A stretch of DNA of 64,000 bases from Ananas comosus. Lineage: Eukaryota > Streptophyta > Magnoliopsida > Poales > Bromeliaceae. The position numbers and the translations under genes were made by a program. Location: NCBI RefSeq assembly GCF_001540865.1, contig NC_033631.1:10028094-10092093 (forward strand), written 5' to 3'. Below, piece by piece: positions 46,865-59,014 of the stretch. Numbering within the stretch: the stretch's first letter is position 1; each line of letters begins with the position of its first letter. The notes under the pieces were generated by a model that saw nothing but the letters and a program-made list of their open reading frames with translations, searched no databases and was not told the origin of the DNA.

Positions 46865-49800
46865 ATGTAAGGACTTACCACTTTAATATTATTAACTTGG
46901 GTCTAAGTATTCTAGAGTAGTAGTTTTATAAGCCTAGCTAATAAATTATTAATATTAGCAGACTAATTCTTATAATTTGCTATCAAAGACGAACTACAAG
47001 TCGAAAATATTGGAGACACTTTCAAACATCCAGTTATGAAAAACCAATTATATATACAATTAGTCATCTTAAGGTGGTCAATGTTTGAATTTGATTTTGT
47101 TTCAAAAAATTGCTTGCCACTAAGTTATGGATGGTGGCAATTAATCAAGTGATTCACAATCATGATTTGCATGTTAATATGAAAGCCAAGCAAATTAAAT
47201 ACAATTTCCTTAGTTGCTTAGATCACCAGTAGGTATCATATATTATGTTCAAATTAACAAACGAGACTTTGAATGCTCCTCTTAACTTAGTTTTGGTGCT
47301 TAGTAACCAATAAACATCACCACAATGATGTAAATGATATGGACAGATGCTTCTAGAATAATTGGTATTCCAAGGACTCACTGATCCAAGTAGATAATAT
47401 TTCAAGGAGCACTTTCTTGTTTTCAATTTGCTGCAGTTGAGTCTTTTTCATCAATTTTTTTTTCTTTTTTTGGGTTAAAAAAGTAAGTCATTTTGGAAAT
47501 CAAGTAGAAGCAGTTATAGGAGGTCCGTGTTGAGTGATGCTTTTTAGTTTTTTTGGTAGGAAAAATTACGAACTAGTCAGTTTGAATAGAGTTTCTGGAG
47601 AGTATTGTTTAAGTACAATTTTAAAGGTGAGTGAAACAAATGCGAAAGTATTTCTTATTATTACTCAAAATAGATATCCTGTAATTGAGTCTTTACATTA
47701 TTTGAGGGAAAGAAAAAAAAAATACTATTTTCCTTAACTAGATAAGTCTCGAATTTTAAAACCATGGTTTTCTAACTCTATTATGTTTAGATTATTCTAT
47801 TTAGTTAAATTTTGATTATGCCTAATCTAATTAAGATATTTCTAGTCTTAATATATTTGAATTTCTAGTTATATTAGAATTTAGCCACTATTATAAATGT
47901 ATTTTTATTCTATTAATTTAGTACAGCAGATGAGAGAAAGTATAAGTTTTTGTAAGAGGCATATTTTATACATTATTTCGATTATAATGAAAATTTTTGC
48001 TCCGTCTTCGTATGTGAACGTAGGCCTACGATTGAATTACGTAAATATTGTGTTCTTTATTTTTCTCTTCTCTTGCTCTATTCTCTTTTAATATTTTTAC
48101 ACCCGACGAACTAAATCTTTTCTTCTTTTATCGCAACAATTTTCAATCATGGAGCTCTTATAAGTGGAGCAATACTCAGTTAATTTTTTTGGTGCGAGAG
48201 ATGAAGGATTAATTGGTCTGAGCCGAGCTCCTAAGGAATGTTGTTTAACTACAATTTAAACAGATGAAACTAACAAATGCGAGATTCACTCTTTTTTGCC
48301 GTGACTGTAAAGAAACCACCAAGATTTCCTCTCTCAAAGATTAAAAAAAAAAATTATGGACATTTCCTAAGTATGTCATTATTTTTCCATAATGATAACG
48401 TAAGATCCTACTTTAGATAGTTGCTTTTAAAAATATATATATATACACCTTCAAACTAGATTATGATATATTTTTTATGATTTCACCAAAAAAAACTCAT
48501 AAAGCATATTTTTTACATGTTTTCACTTTTGGCGCATTTTATCTATTAACATTACACGGGCTTCAATATTAAATGAGCAGGTGAGTAGGAATACTATATA
48601 ATGTCATACTGTTAAATTTGCTTATCTCATAGCGATTACGGGGGATTTGCTATTTTTTGCCTACCAAGTTGGCATACTGGTTGAATTACACATCTAATTT
48701 GAACATTTTTTTCGGTAATTACTTGATGTTGAGGATCTTTGGATATTCCTGCTACACCTAGTAATTTTTATTTTAAATTCATCACTTTGTTCGAAAGATT
48801 TATTTTTTTAAAAAAAATGCTAGTAATCTCCAAAAATAAAGTAACCTGGAATGGGCCTACCCAATGCTGACATGGTGGACCAAGTCCAGGCAAATTCGTG
48901 CTAGCTCCAAAGGTTTTTTTTTTTTCTTTTTAATGCTTAAGTCACACAGATGCGCACACACATACTATTCACTTAAAGTATGATATCAATTGCCGGATCG
49001 TTGGGACAGAAGTTGCTACGAACTGCCTAATGTGGCCACGAGATAGGCTACAATTTTCACTCCGCTAATTAGTTACTTTAGACTCGAGATAGGCCCTCCA
49101 GGGACTTGTCAGGTCGGGTCGATACTGAGCCGGCTCATTTGCATCGTGAATCAAATGACTCAGATAACATGTGTTGTTATTTAACCGGTGCAGTTCATGG
49201 TGATATGGTCGACCAGATACGAGCAACATTGGAATTGGGCCACGCGTGTGTGGATCAGAACTGCTTTTTGGGCCATAAAGCCCAATAAACGAGGGCTAAT
49301 AAAATGATTATGCCTCTCTCTACAGCTCCTTTGGGCCCCCAAGGGCCGCAGAAAATGCAACCCATGCCTACTCTCATCAACCATAGAGAAGGGCTCACAA
49401 GATGCTGCAACATTCTTAGATCATTAATTAACATCACATAATTTCTAGTCCAACTAATTCACCAACTAGCATTACAGAGAACAACACTCACCTTGCGTGC
49501 ACTCTACAATCTCGTGAAGAATCCTCGTTTCCTTCAGCAGAAACCGTGGTCACGGAATCCGCCACGAGTTTCGTCCGATTCTGAGTCGCACCGGTAAATT
49601 GTTCGCTGGTATAACATTACTCGTCAAATAAGTACTACACTATGCCCCAAAGAAGAGGAGATTGTGCTTCAGCAGAAATTCAGCTGTAGCCCCATGCTAC
49701 GTACTACTGGTCTCTTCAATTAAAGGGCCTCCCCTTGAATGGCCAAGCAGAGATTGGCACTGTTCGAAACAAGGACAAGCAGAAGAACATAAGAGTGTCC

Positions 49801-51575
49801 CAATGCACCCAATGTACATATCTAGTTGTATTTTTGAATCAATGAACAAGAAAATTGTAGAACTTCGAAATATCTATACTCTGAGCCATATGGCTTCTTT
49901 GGGGACATACACAGCTCGGAGCTCAGAAGCAGCTGTGTGGAAAAGAAAGCACAATGGACATTGAGACACACTGCTATTTCCTTTTGTCCCATACACAGTA
50001 TAGTGGGGTCATATGTCTATACATGACTTCATTAGATCCTGCTTCACTCTTATGATATATATATATATATAAAGTCTAAAAGTAGAAACTCAAATTTAGA
50101 AACAGTTGGATGAAACTTATTATAGTACTTATCGAATAGTACTATACAGTATAACTTGTGCTAAACATGGCCTTATACACTATCATTGCACAAAGCTGGC
50201 CCTATAGTCCTGTTTATGTCAATTAGTGAGGGTCTCTTGCATGAACTAATAATAAGTGTTACGATCTCCTAACATTAATGGGAATAGGTATGCAAATACA
50301 ATACCGGGTATTGTGAAGGGGCTCTTCCATTTTATAACAAGCACAAAGGTCCTACAAAGTTCATTAGTTGTTTTAGGCAATGCATTATTGTCCCATAAGT
50401 CATGCAATAGCTGCTGTCATTGCTTTGATAGTAGAGACACTTTCTTGTGTGTTGATGGAGGTCATAATTCTGGTTTAATACCATGCCTTAAGTTAACTTA
50501 GATGTCTAATCTTGGTTTTCTTTTTTATTTTGGAAAGTGTTCGCTAACTTTGATAATGATTTGTCTGAGAAGCCTTACTTATGCTTCTTTCAATTGCAGT
50601 TATCTTCAGCAACCGTTTGTCTTCTGAAAAAATTTTGAGCCACTATTATATTAGAAAGTAGAAGTTTTAATTTAAAGCCAGCCTATAATTTTGTTGTACA
50701 AAGAAATTTTTCAGAAGATTTTTATGCAGCGCATCATTTGGACTACTCGGATGATGCTTCAACGACTTATCAGACCCACTATTTCATTTGGTTTTCCTTC
50801 AATTAGTCACCATCCTTTTCATTAAAATCTTCTTCTCCACAATGTTTTACTCCAATCAATGTCACATGGCTAGCTGGCCATAATATAGTAACCCTAGTCC
50901 AATATCTTCTTCTCCATGATGTTTTACAATGCATATAACATTTTGAAACACAAATTTTTGTTTTGAAATGGCAAAAATGTGTGGATTTACCTGAACCGCA
51001 AATCAATTTGATTCAACTACCTAACCCTTTAAAATTTTATTTTTAGTATCTGACCTCTCAGTTTGTTTAATTTGAATTATTTGACGGCTCTTCCAGCAAA
51101 AAAAATCAAGCTAATTACTTTTGTAAATTTGTAGAGACATGAATTGTATAAAATATGCCAATTAATTAGCTCATCAAAATAAATGAGATATTTATAAATT
51201 TTAAATTTAAAGATTCATTAGCTAGCTGAAATCAAATAAATTAAAAAATTGGATAGAAAAATCAAAATTTTTAAAGATTAGATAGTCAGATAAAATGTAG
51301 AATGGTTGAACTAAGTTTTATACATTTTCACCTTTTAAAATATATTATAATTCAAGTAATAGGCTATTATACTTTTCAATGAACTGAGATTTCTATGCTT
51401 TCCGTCGTTGTCTTTGAGCCCTTTCGATCACTTCAAATACTCTACATTAAATCTAACAGAGTTGATTATCGAGTCGAAAGCCTCGGCATCAAAAACGACT
51501 TGATAGCATAGATATCATCATTCTTTTAAAAACACATAAGCTGAAGTCTATATGAGTAGGTCTTGTGTGACATTA
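46865..51575. other. AT-rich intergenic DNA
   Basis: About 4.7 kb without a supportable gene. The 49060-49960 segment is less AT-rich and has frames up to 100 codons, but none with a domain, splice structure or codon bias that convinces me. An (AT)n run lies at 50048-50070. Confidence 0.4.
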
Positions 51576-52080
51576 GGAGTACGGAGGTTTCCGTGCTCCT
51601 AAGCCGTTTTCGATGATGAAGTTTTCGAATTGACGATCGGTTCCATTAGAATTTATCTACTATATTTGAAATATCTAAAAAATAAATTTTGCGATTTTTC
51701 GATATCATTTATCTAGCGATCGAAAGGGATTAGAATCAATAATTTTTAATGGTTGATATATATCGTTTGCAAAATTAATGGTATAGAAGTATTCAAATCA
51801 AATAAAATTTTGATAAAAAATTTTTATACTATTCACTGCAAGATCAATATTTTTGATTGAAAATTTTAGTACTATATAACTACATGCACTTTTTGTGAGA
51901 TTTTTATTTTCAGGTGTTGATTTTGAACTCTTTCGATCGCTAAGTAAATAATATCAAAAAATGACAAAATTTATTTTCTAGATACTTCAAATACGCTAGT
52001 TCAAGTCTAACGAAACCGATTATCGATTCGGAAGCTTTATTATCGAAAACAGTTTAATAGTACGAGACTTCCGTGCTCCT
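51576..52080. mobile_element. Foldback element, GGAGTACGGAGG family, copy 1
   Basis: The element is 505 bp. The left end GGAGTACGGAGGTTTCCGTG corresponds to the reversed right end GGAGCACGGAAGTCTCGTAC, and the arms continue as CCGTTTTCGATGATGAAG versus CTGTTTTCGATAATAAAG. The interior contains AAGATCAATATTTTTGATTG. It is non-coding. Neighbouring TTA/TAA may be the target site. Confidence 0.8.
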
Positions 52081-52552
52081 AATAGTATACCAGATCTATT
52101 AACTCTATATATACCTTCTTCCCTTTCTTTTTTTTTTTTTTTTTTTTTTCTTTTTTTGGTTGTAGAGAACATTGAGCAAGCAATTAGTATGCCAAACATA
52201 ATAATTGGTGAGGCAAAAAGGAAGGAAAGGTCAAAGGAGGAGCAAACCGAGCGCCAAAAGGGTGAGAACAAGGAAGCGAGTGGCCATGTGCTTGTGCGCC
52301 CATTTCCTTCTCGTAGAAAAGCGTTTGGACTCTTTCCCCACTTCGTTGGCTTCCCCGTATCTCTCTTTGGAAAATCCAAACAATATGTGATCGGCGTGGC
52401 CCCAACGGCTTGTTTGTCGCAGCCGTAATTGGTAGAGAAATAATTTCATACTTTATTTTATAAAAAATAAAAAAAAAAATTTAACTGTTGATTAATAAAA
52501 ATTAAAAATATCTATAACTATAACTATATATTATTCCTCAATAACTTCACAC
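52081..52552. other. Intergenic DNA with a long T run
   Basis: It has a T run at about 52129-52150 and frames on both strands at 52156-52428 without recognisable domains. No gene is called. Confidence 0.4.
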
Positions 52553-52800
52553 GTGTCGCGAGGAGGCCGATGCGCGGGGGCGGGCGCTGGCGCGGGCGCG
52601 GCGCGGCGCTGGGCGCGAGGCGCGGGGGCGGCGCCGGGGGCGGGGCGCGGGGAGCGGGCGCGGGGCGTGCGATGGCGCGGGCGCGGGGGTGGGCTCCGGC
52701 GCTGGCGCCGCGGGGCGAGGGCGGGCGCCGGCGAGGGGGCGGGCGCGGCGCGGGGTCTGCGCGGAGCCTAAAAAAAATCGCGGCTCTTGGGTGGTGGGTT
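52553..52800. other. Extremely GC-rich low-complexity block
   Basis: About 215 bp consist almost only of G and C in irregular GCGGGGGCGG / GGCGCGG arrangements, set abruptly in AT-rich DNA. All frames are Arg/Gly/Ala-rich filler, with no codon structure. It ends close to the undetermined base at 52825. It may be a minisatellite or an assembly or sequencing artefact. Confidence 0.75.
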
Positions 52801-52825
52801 GCACGGGGTCCACGAGGCCAAAGAN

Positions 52826-54049
52826 TTGTTTAAAATTTTTTTAAAATTTCCCTAGTTTAGATATTAATTTTTTATCACAAACATAAAAAAATTGAATGTA
52901 GGTAAAAAAAATTTAAATTCAACGTATTTAATATATTGTAATATTTCTTAATAAATATTTATTGATAATGGATATAAAATAATAAAATATTTGTGGATTA
53001 CGGATGTCAATGGGTACGGATATCCATAATTTTATTTGAATCCGAACACAAATCTAAGAGCAAACGCAATGAATTTACCTATACTAAATAGATGTAGTTT
53101 TGCATGAGGATATAAAAAATAAAAATTCAACAGATTTGAATTCTGGTATGGATTTTGATTGTATCTGATCCAAATCCGAAATCGGCCGGAACCCAAATTT
53201 ATTTTACGTTATATATACAATATATATATAAATATTTGATGTTATATTTGAATATGTATTTTAAAATTTTAGATTTAATTTAATATATTTTAAAATATTG
53301 TAAAGAGAAATAATGTTTTAGGTTCGTATTTTCGGGTTCGAGCTAGGGTTCTGGTTTTAGATTTTTAGTTAGGAACGGGTGTGGATATGATTTTTTAAAA
53401 TTCGTCAAATTTAGGTTCGGGTTCGGATTCTGATTTTTGAAAATCTGTCCTGATTCCTATCATTTACTTCTCTATTGTGGATGAAGAGGAAAGATAGAGA
53501 GAGAAAAAGAAAATAAAGAGATAATAGAGATTTGATAATATAGTGGAGATAAAATTATTAAATTATTCATATATTAAAAGACCAAAATAATTTTTTTGGG
53601 GTACCTGGTAACTAGCATCTCTCTTAAAATGATCAGCTATTGTAAGTCATAATTTTAAAGAAATTAAATCGAGCCATTAAATAGAAATGAATGAATGGTA
53701 TCTAAAAATAATAAGTATAGAAACACTACTCTAATTGTTATTATCTCGCCTCATCTGAATTCAATTATTTAATAAATAAATAATATTGAAAAATAATTTT
53801 CGGGATATAAAATTAAAATAAGATTTTGAATCTCAAAAGTAAACAAAAAAATCGGTTTCTTGTGTAAGTAAATACCAGCTATGGGATGATTTCAACTCCA
53901 GTAAATATTACTCAAATAATGCTCTATTAAGTAAATAACATGTGTAGAGTTAATATGGTATCGGAAATATAAAGAATTTGATATTTTGATTTTTTAATCC
54001 TTGAATTAAAAATTGTACGATTGGAATGATTGCGATCCCCCCTAAGCTT
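52826..54049. repeat. 1.2-kb direct repeat, copy A (probable misplaced contig)
   Basis: The sequence is collinear with 54745-55991 at what I estimate as roughly 95 percent identity over its full length. It starts directly after the N at 52825 and ends at a HindIII site (54044-54049) that is joined to vector sequence. It is non-coding and AT-rich. Lacking copy B's 32-bp extra segment, it acts as the 'empty site' for that insertion. Confidence 0.9.
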
Positions 54050-54081
54050 GAGTATTCTATAGTGTCACCTAAATAGCTTGG
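54044..54081. other. BAC cloning-vector sequence (HindIII site plus SP6 promoter)
   Basis: After AAGCTT comes GAGTATT, then CTATAGTGTCACCTAAAT (54057-54074), the exact reverse complement of the 18-bp SP6 promoter, then AGCTTGG and an N. As I recall it, this is the HindIII-side junction of pBeloBAC11/pIndigoBAC-type vectors. It does not belong to the plant genome. Confidence 0.95.
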
Positions 54082-54082
54082 N

Positions 54083-54354
54083 GATGCCTACTAAAAATTA
54101 TTTCTTATTACATTAGAAAAGATAACTGTATTTATTTTATAACTAATTTTCAAAATTGAATTTCAAAATAACTACCCGCAGCATGATTTCTCTTCTCATT
54201 CACTAACTACTGGGGGACTACGATACCTACTAAAATAATTTCACTAACTAATGGAGGACTACTATGCCTACTAAAATTTTTTGATGTACTTATTACACCA
54301 TCTAATTCTGAAATTAATTTTTATAACTAATTTTCAAAATTAAATTTTAAAATA
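54083..54354. repeat. Internal direct repeats beside a Helitron-like end
   Basis: ATAACTAATTTTCAAAATT, followed by AAATAACTACCCGCAG, occurs twice (about 54140-54182 and 54313-54365). TTCACTAACTA with GGACTAC and CCTACTAAAA also recurs (about 54197-54232 and 54240-54273). Confidence 0.7.
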
Positions 54355-54388
54355 ACTACCCGCAGTATCGCGCGGGTCCCTTAACTAG
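54355..54388 (+). mobile_element. Helitron-like 3' terminus, second
   Basis: The hairpin ACCCGC (54358-54363) / GCGGGT (54372-54377) is followed after 7 nt by terminal CTAG and then T. It shares the GTATCGCGCGG core with the terminus at 28371-28403, so the two probably belong to one family. The 5' end was not found. Confidence 0.55.
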
Positions 54389-54744
54389 TTATTTCATTAT
54401 GTAGCAGATTAAAATGTTATTTTATGTGAGGGTATTTTTATAATTAAATTAGGCAAAATTTTAAGAAAATTTTAATTAATATCCTAAATTTACCATTAAT
54501 TTTGCACTAATTTAAACATTAATTTAAATTTTGATTGATATCTCAGATTTTAGGTATTAATTTTAGAATTCTTCTAATTTAGGCGTTAACTTAATTTTAG
54601 AAATTTAGAATTAGTAATATTTCTAAATATGTTGAATTTAAATATTTAATATTTAAATTTAAAATTTAAATTTAAATAAGAGAAATTTTGCGTTACTATT
54701 TTAATAAATTTAATGTTGATAATAACGAATTCAGCATATTTAAT
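54389..54744. other. AT-rich DNA without a gene
   Basis: Repetitive A/T-rich sequence; nothing specific was recognised. Confidence 0.5.
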
Positions 54745-55991
54745 TTGTTTAAAAAATTTTTAAATTTCTCTAGTTTAGATATTAATTTTTTATCACAAAC
54801 ATAAAAAAATTGAATGTAGGTAAAAAAAAAATTAAATTCAACTTATTTAATATATTGTAATATTTTTTAATAAATATTTATTGATTATGGATATAAAATA
54901 ATAAAATATTTGTGGATTATGGATGTCAATGGATACGGATATCCATAATTTTATTTGAATCCAAACACAAACCTAAGAGCAAACGCAATGAATTTACCTA
55001 TACTAAATAGATGTAATTTTGCATGAGGATATAAAAAATAAAAACTCAACAGATTTGAATTCTGGTATGGATTTTGATTGTATCTGATCCAAATCCGAAA
55101 TCGGCCGAAACCCAAATTTATTTTACGTTATATATACAATATATATATATAAATATTTGATGTTATATTTGAATATGTATTTTAAAAATTTAGATTTAAT
55201 TTAATATATTTTACAATATTGTAAAGAAAAATAAAAGTTTCAGGTTCGTATTTTTGGGTTCGGGTTTTATATTTTTAGTTAGGAACGGGTGTGGATATGA
55301 TTTTTTAAAATTCGTCGAATTTGGATTCGGGTTCGGGTTCTGATTTTTGAAAATCCGTCCTGATTCCTACCGTTTACTTATCTACTGTGGATGAAGAGGA
55401 AAGATAGAGAGAGAAAAAGAAAATAAAGAGAGAATAGAGATTTGTTAATATAGTGGAGATAAAATTATTAAATTATTCATGTATTAAAATATCAAAATAC
55501 TTTTTTTGAGATACCTGGTAAATAGTACCTCTCTCAAAATGATAAGCTATTGTAAGTCATAATTTAAAAAAATTAAATCGAGCCGTTGAAAAGAAATGAA
55601 TGAATGGTATCTAAAAATAATAAGAATAGAAACACTACTCTAATTGTTATTATCTTGCCTCACCTGAATTCAATTATTTAATAAATAAATAATATTGAAA
55701 AAAAAATTTCGGGATATAAAATTAAAATAAGATTTTGAATCTCAAAAGTAAACAAAAAAATCGGTTTCTTGTGTAAGTAAATACCAGCTATGGGATGATT
55801 TCAACTCCAGTAAATATTACTCAAATAATGCTCTATTAAGTAAATAACATGTGTATTTTCTCAAAAAAAGAGTAAATAACATGTGTAGAGTTAATATGCT
55901 ATCGGAAATATAGAGAATTTGATATTTTTAATTTTTTAATCTTTGAATTAAAAATTGTACGATTGGAATGATTGCGATCCCCCCTAAGCTT
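54745..55991. repeat. 1.2-kb direct repeat, copy B (probably the true locus)
   Basis: Homologue of 52826-54049. Unlike copy A it continues past the HindIII site (55986-55991) into unrelated plant DNA. It differs by scattered substitutions and a 32-bp extra segment (55856-55887). Confidence 0.9.
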
Positions 55992-56289
55992 AAGTAGTAC
56001 TCCTAGAATTGAGTGATCCCCACAAGGTAATAGTATTAATTTGAAGATTAGAAATAATTAAAGGGGCTGATCTACAGACCAAAACGTTGGAAACATCAGA
56101 TTCTCTAGTCTTTCAATAGCATAATAGCTCTACTCAAATAATATTATACTAATCAATTTGTATACTATTTTTTTGGAACAGATACATAGATAGGTTGCTG
56201 GCATGTTAGTGCACCCTTCCGAAATTCTCGCTCCGTGCTCCTAAGAGCACGGAAACCTCTATACGCCTAAACCGTTTTTGATGCTCTTA

Positions 56290-56790
56290 GGAGTATGCAG
56301 ACCTCCGTACTCTTAAATTATTTTCGATGATGAAATTTTCAAATCGACGATCGGCTCTATTAGATTTGATCTACCGTATTTGAATTATTTAGAAAATAAA
56401 TTTTGTAACTTTTTGATATCATTTACCTAACAATCAGAAAGTTCAAAATCAATAATCTTTAATGGTTGATGCCTGTCGTTTTCAAGTTTAACGGTGTAAG
56501 AGTATTCAAATCAGATAAAATTTTGATAAATTTTTTTTTTATATTATCTACAACAAGATCAATATTTTTGATCGAAAATTTTAGTATTATATCACCATTT
56601 TTTTAAAGATTTTTATTTTCAGCTATTGCTTTTGAACCCTTTCGATCGCTCAGTAAATAATATTGAAAAATTACAAAATTTATTTTTTCGATACTTCAAA
56701 TTTATTAGATCAAATTTAATAGAGCCGATCGTCGATTCGAAAATTCAATCATGGAAAACGGCCTAGAAACACAGAGGCTTTCGCGCTCCT
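56290..56790. mobile_element. Foldback element, GGAGTACGGAGG family, copy 2
   Basis: The element is 501 bp with ends GGAGTATGCAGACCTCCGTA and, reversed at the right, AGGAGCGCGAAAGCCTC. The interior is collinear with 51576-52080 (GACGATCGGCTCTATTAGA; AAGATCAATATTTTTGATCG). Just before it, 56231-56289 holds a scrap of another family member's end (GAGCACGGAAACCTCTATAC), so copies may be nested. Confidence 0.8.
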
Positions 56791-56808
56791 AAGAGCACAG
56801 TAGTGCTG

Positions 56809-56845
<37 letters not shown>
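56809..56845. repeat. (CT)n(AT)n compound microsatellite
   Basis: About 11 CT units followed by about 7 AT units, at the junction between foldback copies 2 and 3. Confidence 0.85.
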
Positions 56846-57083
56846 CAACAAGATCAATATTTTTGATTGAAAATTTTAGTCCTATATTATAACTTTTTGT
56901 GATATTTTTATTTTCAGCTGTTGATTTTTAATCTTTTTTATTACTAGGTAAATGATATCGAAAATCGTAAAATTTGTTCTCTAAATAGTTCAAATATGCT
57001 ATAGCAAGTTTAGCGGAGCCAATTATCGATTCAGAAATTCTATCATTGAAAACAGTTTAAGAGTATGCGGTTTCCGTGCTCCT
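56846..57083. mobile_element. Foldback element, copy 3 (right half only)
   Basis: Starts at AAGATCAATATTTTTGATTG and runs to the end GTTTCCGTGCTCCT, collinear with the right halves of copies 1 and 2. The left arm is missing and replaced by the microsatellite. Confidence 0.75.
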
Positions 57084-59002
57084 AATATCCCACAAGTACT
57101 AATGGTTTTATCTGATAATAAAGTTCCAAACCTATCAGGGCCTGTAGACAGGCTATATATCCTTTGGTTTTATTCTTGCACTTAAATCTACTCATAAAGA
57201 AGAGGCAACAAAGGAGCATTTAAACACACATCATTTCAATGTGTATAATATAATTCATGTAAAAATGTCTTCCTCTCTTCTTTGACCTTTAGATCAAGAA
57301 CTTGAGATGATGATAAGTGGAAATTCACCTGGATTGGCCAATGGAGAGTGAGATGCTGTGGAGCCCAATTGGAATAAATTTGGCATAGGGGATCTAGGGC
57401 CTTAGTTTAACTCCATAGGCTAGGGTGGGATAAAGTGGGCCTTATTTCACATACTTGGAAATGACTCTAAAAATAAAATTTTCACTGTTATAAATGCTTC
57501 CATATTAATTTGGACAAACACATAACTTCACAAACGCATACTAGTGTGGGGGCAAAAGGGTGCGGTGATCGCAGTAGATTCTACATTCAACACTCTCAGT
57601 GAATCAAAGCATCTATTCGGTGCTACGATTTCGAAATGAAGCATATGATTTGTTAGAGAAAAAAATTCCCTTATTTGAAGGACCAATCACTCGAAACATC
57701 TACTCAATGCCCACAAACTCAGGAGATCAGCTTTATTTATAAGATCTAATATATGATAAAAATGAATTAGATAACGTCACCATCATCTTATGTTAGGTGT
57801 ATGGTTGCGGACTTACAGAATTCTAGAGAGGATAAAAAGCGGCACGTCTCAATTCTCGTAATCGAACCTCTCTCAATAACACTTTTAGCCAACTTGAAAA
57901 AGTCGGTTCCTTATTTGATCCTAAGCTCGCAAGTCAAAAGTTGCTGATTTTGATTTCTAAGAGTCCAACGGATCACGAACGGTCAAAAGGGTAATTTGAA
58001 AGAGCTTTGCTTATTTTCCGCCTAACCTTGTAAAAATATTCATATATCAGAGTTTTATTGGCCCCCGCCAAAAAAAAAAAAAAATCAAAAAAGAGAGAAT
58101 CAAATCAAAGGGCTTGTTTGTATATATATCTTCTCAAAAATTATCCTAAGACAGAAATTCTTCATTATGTTTTTTTTTTCCAATAGTTTCTTTTACCAAA
58201 TTGGAGTAATATTACTACGATTGTTCTTCTAAAATTTATTATTTTTTTGTGGCTTATAATTACTTTTAGAGCCCGTTTAGTAGTGCAGGCCGATTAAGAC
58301 TATCGGTTAAAAATAAATTTATATATATATATATTTTAATCGATTTGTTGTGATATGTGCAGTTATGTTACGCGGTATTATTTATGAAAATAATACGGAA
58401 AGTAAATGAAATGGAGGGGAATGGGGGCCATTTCAAGCTCCAAATGGACTCAAGTGGGATCTGATGCCTTTTCGGTTGGACCGTCCCAATCGGGTCATGT
58501 TAGGGAAAGCATGATGCCACGTACGTGCGTAGTCGTTGTGAAATGTAACATCTGCATTGACAGTTACTCTATGATGTCGTTAATTTCGTTTATGACAGTT
58601 CATGCCATTTTTTTATATTAAATGTACTAAATAGTTTGGTTCCCAACTTTTACCTAAATTTTTATTTTGGTCCCTGATTTTTGCTTTCTTCTCACAATTA
58701 GATTACTTCTTCTCTTATTATCTTTATAATCGTTCTCTGCACCTATGACCACTTCAATCACGCATATTGTATATATCGCTTTTTTTGAAGCATACAACAT
58801 CGTTGGTGTCTAATGATGCGTGGTACCAAATTTCTAAAAGGTTTAAAAAAAAATGGTACTAAGATGGTCCCAAGGATGCCTAATTATAATCTCATAGTTT
58901 TATATTTAGGGAACCTTTTATCGGAGTTGGTGCGGCTCATTTTGCCAAAAGTAACAAAAATTTGAATGATTGAAAGCGAACTGAAGCAAAATATAATGGT
59001 TA
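57084..59002. other. AT-rich intergenic DNA
   Basis: No gene was recognised. GAGCCCGTTTAGTAGTGC at about 58269 resembles a MITE end, but no partner was found. Confidence 0.4.
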
Positions 59003-59014
59003 AGGACGTGATAA

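Noticed and set aside
49106..49964. Several frames of 60-100 codons in a less AT-rich segment
   Set aside because: No domain, no consistent frame between neighbours, no splice pattern.
52156..52428. Frames on both strands near 52.2-52.4 kb
   Set aside because: Low complexity, mutually overlapping and without domains; next to a long T run and a suspected assembly problem.
52547..52833. Arg/Gly/Ala-rich frames in the GC block
   Set aside because: All frames stay open because the block has almost no A or T; there is no protein signature.
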